A stretch of DNA of 64,000 nucleotides from Cladocopium goreaui (GCA_947184155.2 CAMXCT020001013.1:116001-180000), one strand, 5' to 3'; shown: positions 1 through 13,841, counted from the first letter of the stretch. Translations and numbers: made by a program. The notes: generated by a model from the sequence alone, not told the origin.

Positions 1-115
1 ATACACATCCTATACCCATAGGATCCATGTATGGTATATATACTAACATTGGGGGTATATTGATGGTAAATGTTACCATATATAGCATACATGGATCCTA
101 TGGGATAGGATTTTT
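1..115. mobile_element. Palindromic MITE-like element, GGATCC family
   Basis: A near-palindrome: CCTATACCCATAGGATCCAT at the left mirrors ATGGATCCTATGGGATAGG at the right. Related copies lie at 1428-1545 and 56208-56315. Confidence 0.6.
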
Positions 116-1427
116 CTTTTCAGAAGTCCCAAATATCACCTCCGTGAGCCACCTCATCTGGTGGGGAATTCCATGGATCCAACGTCACATGGCTTGACAC
201 CAAAAAACCATCGGTGCTTGGATGAAAAGAACTGGTTGGGAACCTCTTGGTGGCTCCAAACGGCTGCCCATTTGGAATATGGATACCTTCAAGGCAGTAC
301 CCAGGTAAAACCTGAAACATGGGTGGTTTACTGTAACCAGCCAAAAAGTTACGGACTTAATGTGATTTAACCCATTAACAGTGTTCATAAACATAGATAA
401 ATATAGATAAATAATGATAAATATAGACAAACAAAGATAAACATAGATAACCATAATAATCCATTCTTTAGTTGGTTTATCCATGACCCCCTAAGTTATT
501 GGAGGTATGTCTACCAACTGGGCTTTATCAGGACCTGGCGCACCTTGTCAATGGTTGCAAATGAGGAAACCAAGAACATAAAATAGTGAACCCACACTTA
601 CTTAAGGGCCAATTTCGATTTGTAGATGTGACTTGGGTCAACATATCATGGTTGACGCATGGTGACGTAGGGGTCAATGGTCAACAAACGGGATGCCCTG
701 TAGTTCCATGTCCAAACTGTATATTCGAGAGCAAACCTGATCAGCACAAAAACACTTCTCCAGGTTCAACCTTCTAGGGTTTCAATTTGTTTGGGTCATT
801 GGGGCTATGTCCAAGGTAGGGGTAGGAGTCTGCCGGCACAAGAGCTATCCAAAGCTGCCGTTCCCCATTGCCCGCCGCGGGTGACTTCTTTTTCAGATAA
901 GGAGACGTGAACCTTGTGGAGAAACTACGCCGTTGAAACCCGACTAACCTACCGTCATCCGTCTGTGTTCATGGAGTCTTCCAAGGATGGGTAGGGAAGT
1001 TGAGTCCTTCAAGTGTCCATGGATATGCAGATATCCGTGACTACAGTAGTTCAATATGCAATCAACTGCAACAAAGGTCCACGGGTTAAGTGATTTTGGT
1101 GAGCAGCAAGGCAACCGGAACTAAATTCCTAGACTAAATGTATGTCAATGTCATTGGGATTGCATATGATTAGTAATCTCAGAAAATATATGCCAGTTTT
1201 TAAAGGATGCGGGAGGCAAATCTCAACCATTTCATCCCTGGAAAAGCACCGCAAAATCGGCCATTGAGAACCGCCACTGCGGATGACGGGTTGACGGGGA
1301 CCTCGGCGGGTTTAGGGTCGAAATTCAAACGCCGAGTTCGGCGTTGAACCAGAAACCCAGAGTGACCAATCCTTAAAATCCTGGTAGAGCACTGTGTGTG
1401 TGTGTGTGATTGTGCGTATGTATGAAT

Positions 1428-1545
1428 ATACCCATGACGGATCCATGGTGCTGCTATATATGGTAACATGGATCCCATCAATATACCCCCTTTATGTTAG
1501 TATATATACCAGCACCATGGATCCTATGGGATATAGGATGTGTAT
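1428..1545. mobile_element. Palindromic MITE-like element, GGATCC family
   Basis: Inverted ends with ACGGATCCATGGTGCTG and CAGCACCATGGATCC. AT-rich core. Confidence 0.6.
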
Positions 1546-4500
1546 ATTTATATAGAGCAATCCTGTTATGATCGTCACAAACTATCGTCCAGGACAGATC
1601 CCGTTAATGCATTCCTTTTTGTTTCCTTTTTTTCGCTGTCCATGCACTAGCTATAGAGCAAATATGAGCAAATATGAGCAAACATATGCTACTGTCATGA
1701 TTCAATATGATTCATTATCACTGTGATGAGTTTGTGAGTAATAGTCGAGGCAACCCCTGAAAAGATTCGCGAACACATGTCTAAGTCGCACTTCCACAGA
1801 TTTATCACGCTTCTAACTGTTTGGGTATTATATACAAACAAAAAAACATACACTCAGTAAAGCGATGGCATAAACCGTCCATTCTTCGACGGTTGAAATC
1901 CCAACTATTTATGGGACAACTGAGCCCCCCTGGCCATGCTTGAGTTTGCCAAACCATGATTGCTATGTTCTAATGTATATGTATATATATATATATGTGT
2001 TAAATGTACATTTAATCATACCTATTACATTATACATATTACATATCTATGTACGTACGATATTTGTTGGATATAAACATACATAACCATACACAACAAT
2101 ACATAGCCATGTGCAACCATGTATAAGCATATGTATAATCAGTTGCCTGAGTCCGGGTGTCTCTTTTGAGGACTCAAACATGTCCTTAATTTCAACCCAA
2201 CACCTGTGATTCTCAAGCAATTGACGACTGGCTTTTGTCGCCTCGGACTGATCCGTGGCTCCCTCGTTTCGGAAGATCATATTTGATGGTCATATTTCAA
2301 GAACTGACGCAAACCTATATGGGGATGGGTCAAAACCCTGGTACCTAGTGAACATCAAAATAGCTGGTAAATGGATGTTCATCCCACTAAAAATGGTATT
2401 AATAGGTATTGATCCATAGCCATATATAGTGGTTGGGAAACTCTAAGTAGCTCCTTTGCTCCCCATTTTTTTTTGGAATATTTAGGGAATATGGATATCC
2501 ATAGCTCCTATAGCTATGACCTGAAAAAATAAAAAAAATACCTCCAATTCAGGCGCCAGAAGTCTTCCGTGAAAGTTGGAAATCCCAAACCCTGAGCTAA
2601 CCATCAACGAATCAAGGAAACACCCTGAAACCTAAACACCTAACACCCTCAAAGTGATGTTGGGTGAAATGGGGTGTTTGGGCGTAACAGTTATGCCGCA
2701 ACGCTTGTTCTGGTTCAAAGAAGGGAATGAACAGGTACCCCATGCATATGTATGTATATACATATATATGTACTGTACATACATTGTAACTTTATAACAT
2801 ATTATAACACATATCTACAATAATCTTGAAGTAGGTGATTATTATATATAATTAACATAATTTCCAATCATATTCCCATTATTTGGTAAGGATTGTTTGA
2901 AATTTAGATATTCTATTTACTCCTGGATGATCGTATACACCGTATACATATATACCGCAATATAAATATTGAAAACCATATATGTATACGCTTCATCTGG
3001 GAAGCAAACGCTGGCTGACCGCTTACCCCTCTCTTCTAAACAGGGCTTTTCACACCAACCTCAGCTCTTTCATACCAATCTCCTCCATCCAATAATGTCA
3101 ATCCCGGATTAATAAACCATGGTTTATTAATTAGGCGGTACTCCTCCAATAGTCATAATCTGATACTTAAATGGTCCCTCCCAATTAAACAGCCGTTTGG
3201 GGTTAATTCATCCAGGACATGAATGGATCCCCAAAGACGGATATTTTGTGGGCTCAAAGGAACGCCAGTAGCCCTTGATCTTCAACCCCAAAGTTCGGAC
3301 AAACAAATGTTGAACTTCTATCTGTTTAATATAGGTATGTACTGGAGATGCTCACGATAAAACCATCAATTCCACGAAGTTAATAGTTACAACATGTTAC
3401 AACCATTATAACTTTACAACCTAATTGTAAGCGACAACCAATTGTCAAATTGTAAAGACATCCATACTATATTTGCACTATAGAACCATTTTCCTAGATA
3501 TGTTATTTCCTAGTTGTTGATGGATCAGCACGGCTCTGGCACAAGCTTTGGTGCCATCTCTGATGACCGGACTGTCACAACGCACAGGGCCCCAGGGGAC
3601 ACAGACTCTCAGTCTTTTAGGGGATCAATGAACCAGAAAACGAGATGTTTATCAAATGGGGGGGGTTCAAAAACCAAGGGGAGTTCAGGAATCAATCCTT
3701 CTAGGCAGGGGGTATATTTGGAGGTTTTCTATGGGATATATCCTGGGATATATCATGGGATATGGGGAAACATGCCGAAACTTAGAAAGTGGCCAGAATT
3801 GGGTGACCTGCGTAACTTCAAATTAACGAACATGGAAAGCAATATGAAACCAGCCATACTTTGATGCGCCATACTTTGACGCTTGAAATCCCACCTCACT
3901 CACTTCAAACTTGAAGAGCTGGTCAAATGATGTCAAATGTATATGGAAAACCCCCGTTGGTCAATGACCTCAGTGTATGATCTTACTGTTAAAGTACACC
4001 TATATCAAAACAAGATGTTTCCCGTCTGGTCATGTGTTGTTCATTGGCTACGGACGGCTGGACTGCTGGCAAAGTTCTTTTGCTTCCACTTGTACAGCAT
4101 CAACAGAAAAGGTAATGCTAGCTAATGCTAGCTATGTCTGCTAAGTCTTCTAGTTCTTTCATGTGAGCAGACTTCAAAAATATCGGCCATTTCTTGATAG
4201 TTGGTTGAATGGAGTTCCCACATGCAGTGGGTCCTAATAATAATAATAATATTCACCAATAATCAAATCAAATCAAATAGTACAACCTCCTAGAATATCC
4301 TAGAATAACAAGTCAACAATCAACCGGCATTTATCAACTACATTCCAACACCAGGGATCAACTGGCTTTGTCTTCATTTGTCTGAACATTGGGTATCCCC
4401 AAATTCACTGCCATAAAATCATTGCTTTCCCTCTGAAAACTGCCAGAAATTCTGTCCCAGAAAATTCTCACAGTCGCTACGTCCGGTCCGACCACGTGGA

Positions 4501-4944
4501 GGTGGAGTGTGCCATCATACTCGAGTGGTGATTGCCCTGACTGCTCAGCAAGAACTCCTCCACATTTCGACCTCAGATCTCAGGACTTCCGGATTCGTGA
4601 AATCCATGTTGAACCTTTCCATGAATTATTCAAAAGTTCTTGGCCCCCAATACAATTGACATCAATTGACTCTTCTTTGGGAGGAAAAGGATGATACACA
4701 TTGATAACCCATGGAAACTTTGGATATCCCATTTTCAAACAAGCATCAACCATCATCTCTTGCCCCCCCCCCACTGGCTGCAAAAGTAAATTGAGCAAAC
4801 AACCTCTACGACCACAACCTCGAGGCCAAAAACAATGCTGCTGATATGCTCACCAAAGTTGGGATTGATGTCTTCTAGGTTGATTCTCATCATTTCAGCC
4901 CCACCTATAAACGGGGATTCAAGTATATTCAAGTCACATAGACT

Positions 4945-5048
4945 TACCCTCTGGTAAACTAACATAGCTATTGAAAATGGCAATCTATAGTGGATTTACC
5001 CATTAAAAATGGTGATTTTCCATAGTTATGTTAGTTTACCAGAGGGTA
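4945..5048. mobile_element. Introner-like palindromic element, TACCCTCTGGTAAAC family
   Basis: Inverted ends TACCCTCTGGTAAACTAACA and TGTTAGTTTACCAGAGGGTA around an AT-rich core with inner inverted repeats (ATGGTGATTTTCCATAG). The ends contain a donor-like G|GTAAAC and an acceptor-like TTTACCAG|AG. Confidence 0.75.
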
Positions 5049-6911
5049 CATTAAATTCAACAGTAGAGAAAAAATCGTGATCAGTCGCGACTTCCAAAGA
5101 CTACAAGAAAATCATGCCGACCGTGATGGGACCTGTTCCCAGTTTCTGGGCTCTGATAAGTACCTCAGGCATCCCCCTGCCCCAGGCGTGGTCAAGCATG
5201 GATACACAGGACATGGCAAACAAAAAACACTGAACACATACCGCAAACCTTGAACATCGATATCTCCCATCAAGATTGGAGGCATTAAACCACATTTGTT
5301 AATGCACATGTTTTTACATCATCGAACATCCATAGATTCTCTCAAGATACCACGTGGATGGGCCAGCGAAATCCACCACCAATTTGGGATGGTTGAAACC
5401 CTATGAATCATGGGATGTTTACCACCGTTTTCAACTGGTGATTCCGATGTCTTCCATCCACAGTATCAGCCATGAAAACCAGCCTCTTTCCGAGCCGTTT
5501 GAACCCTCCGTTGGTCGAGGATCAATTGAGCTCCGTCTGGAAAAAACGATGATTCTTCACCTGGCAAAGGGGTGCGGAAATTTTCCAGTATGAAATTTGG
5601 GATGTCCATATTAGTCTTTGAAATAGAAATAAGATGAAATACATTGAAATACTGTAAGCCGGGTTTGGGATGATTCTCCGTATACCAATCATCATGGTGA
5701 ATTCATTCTGAGGCGTTAAGTCACTCATTTTCCTGAACGCTTCAACGAAGAAATTGGTGACTTAACCAACAAACATTGGTTTTAAAAACGAAGATAGGGA
5801 GTGAACCAACAAGAATGATCCGAACTACCAGTAACATGGGCATCAACAAAAAACCCATGGCGTATCCCCTAAAAACTGCACCGTGAATTTCCACAACTTA
5901 TGGCTATATGGATCAAGTCAGTTCCGGCCATTTGGTACTGAACGACCCACATCGTCGTTAAGAAAGCACCTTCTGGCTATGTAAGCTCCTCACAAAAGGA
6001 TAGCCATGATCAACCGCTGAAAATCCAGGATGCTGCAAGGATTCACTCATTTTTCCAGTTGTGTCTCGCTCTTGGAGCAGTTTTCCCGGGGATTATAGGA
6101 TCATGCTAGCGGGGCTTAGGCCCATTTAGTTCAATGATTTGCGATGATTTACCGTTCTTAAAATTTAGTGATTTTCCAGAGGGTACTATATTTAGTACAC
6201 TAAAACATGTTCAAAAGTTTGTAAATGATAGTACCCTCTGGAAAATGAGTATAAAATTGGTATAGAATTTACTATGATTTACTAAAATATGTATAAATGA
6301 TTGTAAATTCTATACCCACATTATGGGGGTTTCCGAAATCAATCCATTCAGATCTAGATGAAAACTCAGTCTCTTTGGATTCCCATGGGGGACGGATGAC
6401 TCGGATGACCATGAAGCGTAAGCCCATCCGTATACCAGGTTTTGACCAAGCACCCCTAATATCAAGCACCCCCATTCTATGGTCCAAATGTCCAACTATA
6501 TGGAATTCACCTCCGTCGATAGAACGCTTTCTGGATCTGTTTAATAAGTTTGAATATGAGTGGGGGATGAGATTACCACAGTTGTACTATAGAAAAAAAA
6601 GAAAACTACTGTAAATAATCATATATAATAATCCTTATTTCAGTAGGATGACATTTTTCTATCTCATACTAGAGTATCGTAAAGTATATACTCAAAAACA
6701 CAAACACTTACTAAATCCAGCATGGGTTTTTGGAAACTCCTAGCTCCAAACCGCTCCCGGTATACCAATAATAGAGACATAACACTTAAGTTTTTTTTTT
6801 ATATTTCTTTTAAAATAGGGTATCCCAAAACCTGGTATATCATGATTTGTTTAAAATTAAAATATGTAAAACTGGGGAATCCATGGGAATCCACCATTTT
6901 TCAATCACATC

Positions 6912-7062
6912 CCAAAAAAAACCGCTCTCCGCACCTCTGGACTCTTCAGCTCCGAACGCCGCGCTTGCGCGAAGGGCAACAGCTTCTCCACCAGGAGATT
7001 GAAGGCCTCCCAGTTGATGGGGCCCGCAGGGGCTTGGTGCCGGGCAATTTCGATGGAAAATG
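6912..7062 (-). CDS. Candidate coding exon, minus strand
   Basis: A GC-rich island reads GPINWEAFNLLVEKLLPFAQ and ARRSELKSPEVRRAV on the minus strand, an amphipathic helical sequence without a recognised domain. Exact splice borders are unclear; the reading ends at a stop near 6912. It is a real coding island or an exon remnant, possibly from the same gene. Confidence 0.35.
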
Positions 7063-7336
7063 TCGGGTTTCTCCGATGGAAAATGAAGTTTGATAAGTGG
7101 ACACCATAAAACTGGGGATAACTTCGATGGATTTAGGCCCACTTCACCCAGCGAATCGTTTTTTTCGGGCCCCTGAAAAGATCACGGATCTCCAAGCGGT
7201 TCTTCTACCTCCACACTCAAAAATGGTGCTTCAACACCATCTCTGGTTGCTCAGCGACCAAGGCTGTCCTCATCGCATCTCAGCTTCGGTTTTCAGCAGG
7301 GCTGACATGCCCTGGATTGACCTGGAATGCTGTCCA

Positions 7337-7534
7337 TTAGGCTCCACCACAATCGATCATGTCAAGGTCCAGCGCCGATGTGTCAGCCAGGATTGGCCCT
7401 GGCTTTTGGTGGTGGGGATTGGTGGCACATCTGGCCTCTTCACTGTGGCTGGAACCAGCATCCGTTTGAAAGTCAGTGAAGGGCAGGGTGGAATCTGTCT
7501 CCTTGTTGTCAGCCTCACAATAACCCAGAGCATC
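7337..7534 (-). CDS. Candidate coding exon with stop, minus strand
   Basis: This 66-codon frame from acceptor CTAG|GAT to a TAA stop begins DALGYCEADNKETDSTLPFT and is acidic and Ser-rich; no family match. It lies on the kinase strand below the catalytic exons, so it could be the C-terminal tail. The plus strand is open but hydrophobic and less protein-like. Confidence 0.35.
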   Translation of the reverse strand, partial: DALGYCEADNKETDSTLPFTDFQTDAGSSHSEEARCATNPHHQKPGPILADTSALDLDMIDCGGA

Positions 7535-7911
7535 CTAGATTGAACAAAAATCTCTTGCACTTGAAGAAAACAATCGCCACTTGGACAGCTTCTAAAAACA
7601 ATCAATTTTCAAGTTTAAAATTCAATAAAAAGACTTATTGTTTGAATCTGATTTTCACAGAAATCACCACATCTACAATCAAGATGCAACAAGAAGTGTC
7701 ACTGTCGCGCCATGTACAGTGGGAACATCTGTGCACAAACATTCAAAGTCCCTACATTCGAAGTCTTTCTGTGGGCCTACCTACATATCAATCTATCAAT
7801 CTATCAATCTATCAATCTATCAATCTATCAAGCTCTTAATCCATCTATACACAGTATAGTATATAAATCACTATAATTCATTAAAAATCAATGACACTCA
7901 TTCAGTGTCAC

Positions 7912-8085
7912 TCAATCTACACCGGATTTTGCTGGAATCGGCATCACATTGAGGGCCTCCTCAGACAGACGTTGCGACAGCTTCAGCTGGGACAAGAGTT
8001 CGGCGTTCTCGTTCTCGGACAGGTGCAACGGCAGCCTCGGACGCAGATGCTGTGGATGGCTTTTCCACGTCCAAAAAACAAGCGC
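7912..8085 (-). CDS. Candidate C-terminal exon, minus strand
   Basis: This 58-codon frame after a CTCACCAG acceptor includes LPLHLSENENAELLSQLKLS and QRLSEEALNVMPIPAKSG, then a stop. ELLSQL-QRLSEEAL recalls the helix H-I region of kinases. The plus strand offers a rival exon in the same place (7974-8092) with a CAG acceptor and a canonical CTG|GTGAGT donor. Either strand may be the real one. Confidence 0.3.
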   Translation of the reverse strand, partial: ALVFWTWKSHPQHLRPRLPLHLSENENAELLSQLKLSQRLSEEALNVMPIPAKSGVD

Positions 8086-9138
8086 CTGGTGAGTAGTCTG
8101 GCATCTTCATCGCATTTTGAGGTTGATTTTCTTAAATCTTAAAAACATGTTGCACATATAAAATATATAATATTATAAAATATATAGTATATAATATATA
8201 ATATGTAATATAATATAATATAATATAATATAATAATATATATATATATATTTGTTGTAGATTATACAAACATATTACTAGGTTTATATACTTAATTAAG
8301 ATTATACTATATAATTATAATCGATACTGTATATTATATATACTAAATTTATGATATACAACATATAATAATATAATATATATATATTAATATATAATAT
8401 GGATGGCAGCCTCAAAAAGGCCAAGGCGTCTAAAAGAAAAATGGTCGGCCTCCCAGGCCAACCGTTGCCGAGTCACATCATTGGCCCCTTCCGTTTGACC
8501 GTCTTTCGACGTGCCCCGTCCTGGTAAGACGAACACCAAAGGAACAAAGGGGGCCCTACGCAACAAGCATGTTGATGAAACAGGCAAACATTGTGGCGTT
8601 GGAAACCTCTGACACTGGGAGTTTTTCGGAAACAGTGCCGTTCGAAACTTCTGGATTTTCAACGGAGGGTTTGCTGTTTTGATCCGTGGAGAACCCGTTC
8701 TGGGATGGTTTCAAGCCCATACCCGTGTAAACACCAACAAGATTGGCTATTGTCATTGTGGAACAAATATTCAAATCAAAATTGGTAAACACAACACCTG
8801 AAATTAAACTCATTTTGATGGGATAGTTACCCTCACTACTCATCATTTCCACAAAGTGGCGCCCCATAGTTGGCTAAGTTGGCTTGTACCTCCTCTAGCT
8901 AACGGTTTATGGTAGATATCTATTGTGGTATATGGGGTTATAAACCAACCAAACATTGGGGTATAAACCAACCAAACATTGGTGGCCACACCTCTCCCAG
9001 CAGCGCCACTTGAAGCGTTACGCCAAAGGAGTACCTCTATTTTCAGCCATCGGGACACACCAGGGCTTTATTCAGCGGAACAAGAAGTACGGATAAACCC
9101 AATGTCACCGGACTCAAACTGCAATGTTTCTTATGTCT

Positions 9139-9245
9139 TACCCTCTGGTTATGTCAAAATAGCTATGGAAAATCACCATTTATAGTGGATTTTCCCATTG
9201 AACATGGTGATTTTCCATAGTTATGTGAAAGTTTACCAGAGGGTA
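9139..9245. mobile_element. Introner-like palindromic element, TACCCTCTGG family
   Basis: Ends TACCCTCTGGTTATG and GTTTACCAGAGGGTA. The core has the same inverted TGGTGATTTTCCAT block. Confidence 0.7.
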
Positions 9246-10044
9246 ATTCAGAAAATATCATGCAGGTGGTTAAGAACTGCATGGAATCCAGGAATCCTCG
9301 AGGAAACTGTTGGGATTTGCCAACACATTCCCTGGCCATTTGCCAAGCAAATCAAGAAAATAGAAGAACATCCGCTGGAAAATACCCAATCAAAACTTAC
9401 TATAGGGATGTTGTGGGTCTGCAGTCCAACATGGAAAAACCCAGACTTCCTGAACAAGCAAGTGGACGTATGACAATGTTCAAAACCCCGGTTGGTTGAT
9501 GATAGGGTATCATACATGATCATACCAAGCAATGTATTGGGGAATATCACGATCCATCATCCCGTTCTCAACCAGAATAAGGGACGACACAGCAGTGCCA
9601 ATCTTAGATACCCTGCAAGCAAACTTATTCTTAGCTGGTGAACGTGGATAATCCAACACCAAAAGACTAAAGGATTAGTTTCTACCCATCTAGTCGATTG
9701 ACCTAGACAGGGTCTTGAGCACTCCTCAAATGAATCGTGAAATTTTGATATGGGGGTTTTCCAAATCCAGGACATGCCCTTATCATCCGCCTTGGTTTGT
9801 CGTTGCTCTTTACCAAACACTTTCTAATGTTTCCCAGTAGCATCCCAACGGTTCTCGATCTTTGCGTGTTGCATACTCGCTTTTGCCGGTCCCCAACATG
9901 TTTGCAGGTCGCTAAAACAACAACAAAATTCATTAATATAGTAATCATTTGAATGGGTATATTCATGGGGATATAGTGGAGTACGTCGTATATCCATATA
10001 TGATCATATATGTACACATGTATGATCATACACGTACAATGTAT

Positions 10045-10167
10045 ACAATGTGGGGCCCCCTAGATAGCAAAGTTTGAATGTAACTCCAAGAACTATGGTT
10101 TATTGTACGTAAAAAAATAGTTAATGGGGTTTATAAACCAACTTATAACTGGGGGGCCCCACATTGT
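10045..10167. mobile_element. Palindromic element, ACAANGTGGNGCCCC family
   Basis: Ends ACAATGTGGGGCCCCCTAG and TGGGGGGCCCCACATTGT, with a GGTTTATAAACCAACTTATA core. Confidence 0.7.
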
Positions 10168-10561
10168 AGCCAATAGTACGGTATGACTAGATTTCTTTGT
10201 TGGATTACCATGGTTGGATGGTGGCGATCATCCCACGTGGCTTCTGGTGCTGGTAGCCATATTTCAATGGTCCATTTGGGATATCCAAAGCTGTGCTTAT
10301 GATCGTACCCTATCGCTCCGAGCACCTTTTCAGACTGTACTTGGGACTGGTGTCTGCGTTTCAAAGACCTTCTAAGACGGTATTTGGAGCACTGGGGATA
10401 GTCAGTTCGCTGCTTATTTACTTATTTGCCAATTTAACTATATCCTGTTAGGTGCTTCTTGGTGATCAGCTGTGCCTATTTGTCAATCGTACCAATGGTT
10501 TTCCCAACCCCCCCAGCAGCGCCAGTTGTCCCAAGTTCCGTTCCCCCAGCAGCGCGGTCAC

Positions 10562-10595
10562 GCATCCGTCTTGAACGGGTTGAACTCTGGCGCAT
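10562..10595 (-). CDS. Candidate kinase C-lobe micro-exon
   Basis: This 34-nt frame between CTCTGCAG and a GC|GTGACC donor encodes APEFNPFKTD with split codons at both ends. It resembles the short linker before helix H of AGC kinases and lies on the expected strand downstream of the SPE exon. It is too short to be sure. The plus strand of the same island also reads well (QRQLSQVPFPQQRGH after a CCCCCCAG acceptor). Confidence 0.25.
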
Positions 10596-11224
10596 CTGCA
10601 GAGGCCATCGATTTCCATTGGTCATTGGTGACATTTTAACGGTTAAATGCCCATTCTCCATGGTGAAAGCATTGCTAAATTGCATGCGTTTGACAGTTAA
10701 ACCACCATGGTTCACCATTCTTGAAAATCCAATCCCTATTTTTCACCATTTTTTCCCGTTCTCCAAGACTATCTCGTGCCTCCAGCCTGGTGAGTTTTTC
10801 GGCATCCCCGGCATCCCCCCAACACAACCATGGACTCCAGCGAGTGGCCCCATGCTTAAGTTGCACGGGATTAATGTGGTACGGTCATCCCTCCCGCGCG
10901 TTTTTGGCTATAGGGGTTCCTAACATAATGGGTATAGCAAAACCCCTGTCAGTGAGTGGATGAAAGTTTGGGTTTGCCCAATAGAAGGCCAGAATCATCA
11001 CAATTATGATTTTGTTCATTGGCATTGAAACTGATAGCAACTGGAATTATTGGCTCTATGTCCATATGTGTTGATTGTACTCCCTTAATTTACTTTTTGA
11101 AGAATCATGATTGGTGTGTTCAACATGTTCAAACACGTCAGTGCCGGATGAACTAATACCCCGATAAAATTCTAAAATGCTGACCACTTATTGGCGTTCT
11201 GCTGTTCTACCCATCAATTACATA

Positions 11225-11340
11225 TGCAAAAATCATCCTCCTTGTTTTTGTTTTTGTTCTTGTTCTTATTGTTTTTGCTCTTGCTCTTGTTCTTCTTCTT
11301 CTTCTTGTTGTTGTTCTTCTTCTTTTTGTTCTTGTTTGCA
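11225..11340. repeat. Pyrimidine-rich low-complexity tract
   Basis: Runs of TTGTTCTTG and TTCTTCTTC. Open frames on both strands here are by-products. Confidence 0.8.
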
Positions 11341-11969
11341 CAGAATCCCTTACCCCCAGATAAACACCTCCCCAGAAACCTTGCTTTAGTATTGGTTTTG
11401 TTCCTTCCGGGGTCCCAGTCCAAGGCATCAACCGAGCTTGAACTCGTGAGATCTTGGTGTAGAAAACACCCTTACGAACCATCATTTATTGTGACGCCAG
11501 CGAACTGGTTCACCAATATCCAAAGCCTAAGAAGAACACATCAAACACCTGAAATCCAAAGTAATGGGCGTCTGTTCTAATGAGTCATGATCCTCAATAT
11601 CCATCAATATCCAATATTATGTAATGTCATGAAACCAAAAGTGCTGCCACATTCCCCGAGACACCAAGTGGTTCCCGTGTTCACGCCCTGTTTTTTTTCA
11701 AGCTCAAAAAATTGATTAAATCTTTTGTCCGAGTGAACGTATGACAAAATACAAGACTTGGCCCTGCGAATCGAAATTCAAGATTTCACTTAACGCGTCC
11801 AATTAGTTAAAAACTCTTGATAATATATCATCCTAGTATCTCCGTGCTCCCTGATGGTGCTGTCGCCTGTTTGAATACTGCATACACACATGCATGTTCC
11901 ACCAGGAAGGAACCTTTTGTGTGAGATCATTCGATTCACATGCGCGCATCTTCCCTGTGCTGTGTATGT

Positions 11970-12125
11970 GTGAGCAAATTGTGTGAAGTTTGTGTTGAAA
12001 GATGGTGTGTGACAAAGTTGTGTGTGAGCAAGTTTTGTGTGACAAAGTTGTGTGTGTCTGTGTGTGAGCAAGTTGTGTGTGAAAGAGAGTCTGTGACAAA
12101 GTACTGTAGTTGTGTGTGACAAAGG
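11970..12125. repeat. GTGTGTGAGCAAGTT/GTGACAAAG minisatellite
   Basis: Irregular tandem repeats of TTGTGTGTGACAAAG and TGTGTGAGCAAGTT, ending in a purine-rich tract. Confidence 0.8.
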
Positions 12126-13438
12126 GGAGGAGGAGGCGGAGGAGCGGGATACAGAATCAAAAACAAGAACTCCACACAAAGATGTGGGGAAAAATGTGTA
12201 GTTTTTTGGCTGGTTTGTGCATGTTACCATTGAGAGCAAAATATTAAAAATGTAAAGTGTCTAACAGAAGTTGACCCAGATAAAAACCCTCGGCTGGCGC
12301 CTTCATCTTCATCCTCTGAATCGCCTTCCCCACGCAAGGCCGCCAAGCCCTTGGCAGAAGAACATCCCGACATTTGTCAACGTCATCGGCGCCATCGGTT
12401 TCAATCAAATGGCCTAAAATCCTAAAAAGACTTTGAAGCCCTGGGGCCTACGGGGTGCAGGCCGGTCACAAAAACATGCCGTATAAATAAGAGATTCCAA
12501 GCTCCATAAGTTGGGATATGGGGCCCCTACAACTAGCCCACAAAAATTAGCTGAACTGCCCGAAACAAATATGCAAATGGCGACATTTTTATTGGGAGTT
12601 CCTGTCTTTTTGTCACCTGAGACCAATTCTGGGAGAGTTAGAAAGGCTTGAGAATTCTTGGTGACTCTGAAATCAACACACTCTTTTTGCTATGAAACAA
12701 AGCAGCTTTTGCCCAACTCAACCACTAGACCTGTATAATACCTCGAAGCCAAGTGACCCCTATTGTGGATGCTTTATTTTTCAATCCCTCAAATATGTTA
12801 AGAGGGGTTACCATGCAAAGGAGTCGCCGTTTGGCTTCTATCTAGATACATCGCATCGACAGATCGAGAGATAAACAACATACTCAGACTAGTTTCAAAC
12901 ATGGATGGTAGGATCAATATGTTCTTCAATATATAAACATATAATACAAAATAATGCAACAGTCAAGTGTATATATATATATACATACACATGATATTTC
13001 AATTGTTATGATGTGTATTAAACATGTATAAATAACATATATAATACTATAATGTAACAAACAATAAACTACAATAATATAATATAATATAATATAATGT
13101 AACATAATAAAAATAAAAATACAATAAAATATAATATCATATCATATAATAAATTATGATATTAAAAATGTGATATGATATATAATTTAAATTAATCTAA
13201 ATTAAAACAGTAAAATAAATAATATAAAACGATATAGTAAAATAATAAGATATAATATAATATAATAATCCCACAAACTAATTTAACATAATTCATGTAA
13301 TGTAGCAAAATATAATACAGCACAATAGAAACTAAAACATATAATATAACATAATATAATATGATACCAAAAAAACATATAAAATCATTTAAACAATATA
13401 ATATAAACACATATAATATAGTATAATATAGATTAATA

Positions 13439-13549
13439 TACCCTCTGGTAAACTAACATAACTATTGAAAATCACAATCTTTAATGGATAAGGGGTAAAT
13501 CAACTATAAATGACCATTTTCAATAGCTATGTTCAGTTACCAGAGGGTA
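13439..13549. mobile_element. Introner-like palindromic element, TACCCTCTGG family
   Basis: Ends TACCCTCTGGTAAACTAAC and GTTACCAGAGGGTA. A second damaged copy (13550-13648, ending CCGGAGGGTA) follows it, just below the kinase SPE exon. Confidence 0.7.
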
Positions 13550-13744
13550 AATATGACATATATCACTAGTTAACCATTTATAGTGGATTTACCCATTAAA
13601 AATGGTGGATCTTTCCATAGCAAACTGTTAGTTTTTCCGGAGGGTAAAAACAATTTCTGAATATTTCCAGCAATACAAAGCCATAGGTTGAGATCCCTTC
13701 CGCCAGATCCAGAGATCCCTACCGCCCAGAGGGTAAATATGAAC

Positions 13745-13841
13745 CCCCAAGCTATCGCTGGCGACATAGAACCCTCTGGGCTCCCCCACCGCACCGCTGA
13801 GCTCTGGAGACAAGAACCCCAAGGTGCCGCACATGGTCATC
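13745..13841 (-). CDS. Kinase exon: APE-like motif (CGTLGFLSPEL)
   Basis: This 97-nt exon encodes MTMCGTLGFLSPELSGAV and then GEPRGFYVASDSLG. GTLGFLSPEL is the P+1 loop and APE motif (here SPE) that closes the activation segment. YVASD is the start of helix F, where the invariant Asp is normally followed by W-S-L-G. The Trp is missing here, so the exon may end at the Asp or be altered. The acceptor is CCGCAG|G, and one G of overlap is needed to stay in frame after the DFG exon. The sequence just downstream runs into a MITE-like TACCCTCTGG end. Confidence 0.82.

Larger units (their letters stand above)
1..6911. other. AT-rich spacer or intron, no gene recognised
   Basis: Contains palindromic elements, AT microsatellites and one island at 1200-1360 whose minus strand reads NFDPKPAEVPVNPSSAVAVL, possibly an exon remnant. 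Another inverted repeat with GTACCCTCTGGAAAA ends lies near 6170-6245. Nothing else could be supported. Confidence 0.5.
8100..13744. other. AT-rich intron or spacer with exon-like islands
   Basis: Long AT runs occur at 8150-8400 and 12950-13440. GC-richer islands at 8412-8521, 8999-9093, 10530-10650 and 12280-12417 have open plus-strand readings after CAG acceptors (for example KRYAKGVPLFSAIGTHQGFI at 9.0 kb and PRLAPSSSSSESPSPRKAAK at 12.3 kb). Their strand could not be settled, so they are not called as genes. Confidence 0.4.
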